Source of the DNA: Methanobacteriota archaeon
GTDB lineage: Archaea > Thermoplasmatota > Thermoplasmata > RBG-16-68-12
Length of the DNA: 9,103 nucleotides
Assembly: GCA_005878515.1 (NCBI GenBank)
Contig: VBLZ01000044.1
Location: 1-9,103 of the forward strand
Reading direction: 5' to 3'
In this document: piece after piece, positions 6,329 to 9,103 of the stretch
Position numbering within the stretch: position 1 is the stretch's first letter
Layout of the letters: each line of letters opens with the position of its first letter
Made by a program: the position numbers and the translations under genes
The notes under the pieces: generated by a model
The model's database searches: none
Told to the model about the DNA's origin: nothing
The model's input: the letters and a program-made list of their open reading frames with translations, nothing else

Positions 6329-6350
6329 TCCGCCGGAAGCCTTTAGGCGC

Positions 6351-6370
6351 CGAGAGACCGTTTGTCTCAG
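6351..6370 (+). promoter_or_regulatory. Inverted repeat in leader of the small membrane protein gene
   Basis: GAGAC-CGTTT-GTCTC (about 6354-6370) is a 5-bp inverted repeat with a 5-nt spacer, between a TATA-like CTTTAG (6341-6346) and the GGGAGAG ribosome binding site. It could be a small hairpin or operator, but it is short enough to arise by chance. Confidence 0.2.
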
Positions 6371-6422
6371 GGAGAGAGGGTCCGACATCGGCGTACTCAC
6401 GTTCACCGCGCTCCAACTCGGC

Positions 6423-6611
6423 TTGGAGTCGGCCGGCGTCGTCGCCTACCTCTTCGGACTCTTCCTCTACATGAGCGACACCGCGGTGAATTACTTCTAT
6501 TCCCTGCTGAACGAGGAGGGTCACGCGATCGGTCGATGGCACTTCGTCCTCGCCAACTTGATCGGCGGGATCGTCCGGGCGTACCTCTTCCTCTGGCTAC
6601 TTCCTCGATGA
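6423..6611 (+). CDS. Small two-helix membrane protein; true start unclear
   Basis: A short protein I do not recognise by family. Translation gives SAGVVAYLFGLFLYMSDTAV as one hydrophobic segment, a polar loop NYFYSLLNEEGHAIGRWH, and FVLANLIGGIVRAYLFLWLL as a second segment ending in PR. Codons are strongly GC3-biased like the neighbours (tac ctc ttc, atc ggc ggg), so it is very likely translated. The start is a problem. TTG 6423 (62 aa) and ATG 6471 (46 aa) are the only canonical in-frame choices, and neither has a ribosome binding site. Coding-like sequence (VLTFTALQLGLE) begins earlier, near 6390, and GGGAGAGAGGG (6370-6380) would suit a start at ATC 6387 or GTA 6393. The start codon may therefore be mutated, misread or non-standard. 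The stop is 12 bases from the convergent CBS gene. Function unknown. Confidence 0.6.
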   Translation: MESAGVVAYLFGLFLYMSDTAVNYFYSLLNEEGHAIGRWHFVLANLIGGIVRAYLFLWLLPR

Positions 6612-6623
6612 GAGGTTGGCCAC

Positions 6624-7037
6624 CTACCTCGGCGCGATGCCTCGCTTCGACGCCCGCGCGAAGGTCTCGAGGAAACCCCACGTCAAGTCGCTCGCCGTGA
6701 TGATGCCCTCGACGTTGTCGAGGCGTGTGACGACGATCCATCGCGTCTTCTTGTCCAGCATCACCCGCGCGGCGGCCCGCAATGTCGTCAGCGGGCTCAC
6801 GGTGGCGACCGGCGATGTCATGACCTCGTGGACCAGGACCTTGGCGGGATTCTTCCCCTTCGACGTGACCTGCCACAGAATGTCGCGATCCGTAATCAGG
6901 CCGATTGGTCGGCCGTGCTGGACGACGACGAGCCCTCCGATTTTCTTTGCGGCCATGCGTTTCGCGGCGTCGAGGACCGTGCGATCCGGGTCGATGACGA
7001 TGACGTCGCGCGTCATCACATCCCGGACGAAGACCAT
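6624..7037 (-). CDS. Two-CBS-domain protein
   Basis: A 137-residue protein that is essentially a Bateman module, a tandem pair of CBS domains that senses adenine nucleotides or S-adenosyl ligands. CBS1 spans about residues 4-58 (RDVMTRDVIVIDPDRTVLDAAKRM, then GGLVVVQHGRPIGLITDRDIL). CBS2 spans about 68-125 (HEVMTSPVATVSPLTTLRAAARVM, then TRWIVVTRLDNVEGIITASDL). The GLITDRD and GIITASD motifs hold the ribose-binding Thr/Ser-x-x-Asp positions. A short basic tail (RASKRGIAPR) follows. No enzyme, channel or DNA-binding domain is attached, so it probably acts by binding a partner protein; none is indicated by its neighbours. The ATG at 7037 begins just before the first CBS strand. It is convergent with the small membrane protein gene and divergent from the Met-rich protein gene. 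Confidence 0.92.
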   Translation of the reverse strand: MVFVRDVMTRDVIVIDPDRTVLDAAKRMAAKKIGGLVVVQHGRPIGLITDRDILWQVTSKGKNPAKVLVHEVMTSPVATVSPLTTLRAAARVMLDKKTRWIVVTRLDNVEGIITASDLTWGFLETFARASKRGIAPR

Positions 7038-7117
7038 CGCCTGCCCCCATCCGGATATCGCGGCATCGCATCAAGGCTTTCGCGCCGAACGGAGGTCATC
7101 AGCGTTTGTGGCGAGCG

Positions 7118-7127
7118 TTCATATAGC
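7118..7127 (+). promoter_or_regulatory. TATA box of the Met-rich mini-protein gene
   Basis: TTCATATAGC is a good archaeal TATA element. A start site about 25 nt on would give a leader of roughly 30 nt that holds the strong ribosome binding site at 7167-7172. The remainder of the 7038-7179 gap shows nothing else clear. Confidence 0.55.
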
Positions 7128-7166
7128 CCCTGAATCATCCGAGCGCATCCTGCCTGGGGTGAGGCG

Positions 7167-7172
7167 GGAGGT
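7167..7172 (+). promoter_or_regulatory. Strong ribosome binding site deciding the mini-gene start
   Basis: GGAGGT, a perfect core match to the archaeal anti-Shine-Dalgarno sequence, lies 7 nt before ATG 7180 and shows the small gene starts there, although the frame is open far upstream. Confidence 0.75.
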
Positions 7173-7179
7173 TGTTTCG

Positions 7180-7359
7180 ATGCCTTCGAACATGATGGAC
7201 ATGAAAATGGTTCAGTGCGACTGTGGCTTCATGATGCAGAGCCACAGCGAGAACGAGATCGTCAAGATGACGCAGATGCACGCGAAAGAGACACATCAGC
7301 AGGACATGTCGGCGCGCGAAGTCAAGGGCATGATGAAGCCCGCCATGATGATGAAATAG
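7180..7359 (+). CDS. 59-aa methionine-rich CxC/His small protein, DUF1059-like
   Basis: A very small acidic/basic mixed protein with a striking composition: 15 of 59 residues are Met, in clusters at both ends (MMDMKM at 5-10, MM at 18-19, MM at 51-52, MMM at 56-58). The core resembles the DUF1059 type of predicted small metal-binding proteins: VQCDCGF with Cys13 and Cys15, a helix ENEIVKMTQMHAKETH, and His34 and His39, making a plausible Cys2His2 site, with His22 nearby. A metal role (Zn at the Cys/His site, perhaps soft Cu(I) by Met) is inference. It has its own TATA box and a GGAGGT ribosome binding site and seems well expressed. No signal peptide or membrane helix is present, so it is cytosolic. 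It is divergent from the CBS gene and convergent with topA, 26 bases away; no operon partner is seen. Confidence 0.85.
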   Translation: MPSNMMDMKMVQCDCGFMMQSHSENEIVKMTQMHAKETHQQDMSAREVKGMMKPAMMMK

Positions 7360-7385
7360 GCCCTTGATCGTCGATCGCGCGCCGG

Positions 7386-9103
7386 TCACGTGGCCGGGGT
7401 CGCGAGCGGGGTCCGCATCGCCTCGGGGATGGCTTCCGGTTCAGCCCAGGGAAGCCGTTGACCGAGGGCACTGAGTCGCAATCGTCTTCGGCACGCCGGG
7501 AACCGGTTGCATCCGAGGAAGGCCCAGCCGTTCCGAGCGCGTCGGCGCACCATCCGGCCATCCGGGCACGCATCGCAGGGTCCGTAGTCTTTCTCCAAGA
7601 AGGTCGCGTCCCGAAGCCACCGGACCAACGAGGGTTGGTGCGCTCGGAGCTCCGCGAGTACCTCGTGCAAGTCACGCCGCGATTCGTCGACCACCTCCGC
7701 AAGGGTCGCGCGGCCCTCGGCGATCGCGGTCATCCGGTCCTCGAGGTGGCGGGTCATCTCCGGATCTGTGACGTCGGGACCGTAGATCGTCAGGGCGTCG
7801 ACCAAGGCGCGTCCCGCGGCCGTGGTCCGGATCGAACGGCCACCGATATATTGCCGGCGGAACAGGAGGTCGAGGATCTCGTGACGCGTCGATTTCGTGC
7901 CGAGGCCGAGCCGTTGCATCGTGAGGAGGAGCGTCCCCTGCGTGTGTAGCGGAGGCGGCGTCGTCCGATCTTCGACGACTCGCACCTCGCGGACGATGAG
8001 TTCCTGGCCCTGCTGGACGTCCGGAAGCGCGGCCACCTCATGCTCGTCCGGTAGGATCTCCCGCCACCCCGGCTCGACCATCGACTGACCGACCGCTGCG
8101 AACGCGGTGTCGCCGACCCGGAGATGGACCTCCGTGATCGTGGACAGGCTCGGAGGCGACAGCGTCGCCAGAAAGCGGCGGGCAATCATGTCGTAGACCG
8201 TCACCCGCATTCCCGGTCGACGCTTCCCGGGTGCAGCGGTCGGGTGGATCGGCGGATGATCGGTCGTGTGGATCGGCCCGCGGCTCGGCTCGAGTTCCGG
8301 ACGCTCCAGGAGGCGTGCCGCGTACGCATGGTAGGGGGACTTCCGCAACCGATCGAGGATCTCGCGGACGGGCAGCGACGGCGGGTACACCGTGTTGTCG
8401 GTCCGAGGATAGCTGATTTCGCCACGGACGTACAGCTCTTGGGCCGCCGCCATGGCCCGGGACGGACTGTGTCCCATCCGGGAGGCTTGCGCAAGGAGCG
8501 AGGTCGTGTTGAACGGAGCGGGTGGGGGCTCGCGGTGATCGCGCCGCTCGACTTGCTCGACGATGGCGGTGTCCCCAAGACCCGCCAACGCGACGAGCGC
8601 CCTCGCCCCGCCTTCGTCCCAGAAAGGCCCGCCGATCGCGGTCGCCTCGAACGACGGGTCGCCCGCAACCAACACGACGTTCCAGAAGGGACGCGGCACG
8701 AAGTCTTCCCGGTCCCGTTCCCGATCCGCGGCCAAGCGCAAGGTGGGCGTCTGCACGCGACCCGCGGAGAGCACCTGCCGCTCGGAGCCACATTCGACGG
8801 TCAAGTATCGCGTGAGGACGGCGCCCCACGCGAGGTCGATTCGCTGCCGCGCCGCCGCGGCCTCCGCCAACGCCCAATCGGGCTCGACGAGATTCGCGAA
8901 GGCGCGACGGACTTCGGACGTCGTCATCGCGCTGAACCGCGCGCGTCGGGCGGGGAGCTTCGGATGCTGTGCGCGGAGGGTTTCGAGCGCTTCGACGCCG
9001 ATCAGTTCGCCCTCTCGGTCGTAGTCCGTCGCGAGGACGACTTCGTCAATCGAGTCCGCGAGACCTCGGAGCGCATCGTGCAGGGCGGGAGGCGCTTCCA
9101 GGC
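7386..9103 (-). CDS. topA: DNA topoisomerase I (type IA), N-terminus beyond window
   Basis: Archaeal type IA topoisomerase, which relaxes negatively supercoiled DNA by a 5'-phosphotyrosine single-strand break. 572 codons including the stop are visible; the first 80-90 residues lie past the right edge. The TOPRIM acidic motif is TDYDREGELIG (DYDREGE codons at 9026-9006), which holds the Mg ions. RQRIDLAWG and SAGRVQTPTLRLAADRE are standard family blocks. The catalytic Tyr is in EISYPRTDNTVYPPSLP, codon 8411-8409. TDHPPIHPT and GLGTKSTRHEILDLLFRRQYI complete the core. The tail holds one four-Cys zinc ribbon (CDACPDG then CNRFPAC, about 7590-7490) and a short Arg/Leu-rich end. No reverse gyrase helicase is visible in this part. 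The start is not in view, so regulation cannot be read. It is convergent with the Met-rich mini-gene. Confidence 0.95.
   Translation of the reverse strand, partial: LEAPPALHDALRGLADSIDEVVLATDYDREGELIGVEALETLRAQHPKLPARRARFSAMTTSEVRRAFANLVEPDWALAEAAAARQRIDLAWGAVLTRYLTVECGSERQVLSAGRVQTPTLRLAADRERDREDFVPRPFWNVVLVAGDPSFEATAIGGPFWDEGGARALVALAGLGDTAIVEQVERRDHREPPPAPFNTTSLLAQASRMGHSPSRAMAAAQELYVRGEISYPRTDNTVYPPSLPVREILDRLRKSPYHAYAARLLERPELEPSRGPIHTTDHPPIHPTAAPGKRRPGMRVTVYDMIARRFLATLSPPSLSTITEVHLRVGDTAFAAVGQSMVEPGWREILPDEHEVAALPDVQQGQELIVREVRVVEDRTTPPPLHTQGTLLLTMQRLGLGTKSTRHEILDLLFRRQYIGGRSIRTTAAGRALVDALTIYGPDVTDPEMTRHLEDRMTAIAEGRATLAEVVDESRRDLHEVLAELRAHQPSLVRWLRDATFLEKDYGPCDACPDGRMVRRRARNGWAFLGCNRFPACRRRLRLSALGQRLPWAEPEAIPEAMRTPLATPAT

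Noticed and set aside
5615..6611. A two-gene MNT/HEPN toxin-antitoxin module
   Set aside because: The nucleotidyltransferase already carries its helical domain in one chain, and the next gene is a membrane protein without HEPN features.
6403..7074. 223-codon minus-strand frame over the CBS gene and the small membrane protein
   Set aside because: Arg/Gly-rich shadow of the CBS gene in another frame, with no domain signature.
7360..7385. GATC-rich short repeat (GATCGTCGATCG) as a terminator between the mini-gene and topA
   Set aside because: Too short and without a T-run; archaeal termination usually needs U-rich stretches. Not supported as a feature.
1..9103. CRISPR array, tRNA, rRNA or transposon ends
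   Set aside because: Read on both strands; no regular direct repeats, cloverleaf-like sequence, transposase motif or paired terminal repeats were found.

Overview
The window reads as compact, GC-rich archaeal chromosome, most likely from the Thermoplasmata or a related euryarchaeal group. The evidence is a 20S proteasome beta/alpha gene pair of archaeal type, an archaeal-style type IA topoisomerase, AT-rich TATA-like islands 25-50 nt upstream of starts, and a mix of apparently leaderless genes and genes with GGAGGTGATC-like ribosome binding sites. The group assignment is an inference from protein style and context; no rRNA or other phylogenetic marker is present. Almost all sequence is coding. 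No gap exceeds about 150 bases, and no tRNA, rRNA, CRISPR array, insertion sequence or integrase was seen.

Layout. On the minus strand from the left edge: a proteasome alpha-type subunit (running off the edge), one base downstream of a proteasome beta subunit with all catalytic residues. Upstream of that pair lies a winged-helix regulator with an unidentified C-terminal domain, then an M29 aminopeptidase-like protein whose metal ligands look lost. A divergent promoter region of about 110-150 bp with an AT-rich box readable on both strands separates it from a plus-strand GMC oxidoreductase of the long-chain alcohol oxidase type. Convergent to that is a small VOC (glyoxalase-like) protein. It is divergent from a one-chain nucleotidyltransferase of the aminoglycoside-nucleotidyltransferase type, which is followed by a small two-helix membrane protein. 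A two-CBS-domain protein (minus) diverges from a 59-residue methionine-rich CxC/His protein (plus). The 3' part of topA (minus) fills the right end.

How the genes fit together. The left third has a protein-turnover flavour (20S core subunits plus a peptidase-fold protein, with a regulator between). The centre looks metabolic (alcohol or sterol-like oxidation, a VOC protein). The right side is a set of independent single-gene units. The points most worth checking are the divergent alpha subunit that lacks the conserved gate residues, the beta subunit whose propeptide is only the initiator Met, the M29-fold protein with no recognisable metal site and an apparent one-base lesion at codon 2, and the Met-rich mini-protein. 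I found no clear multi-gene novel system.
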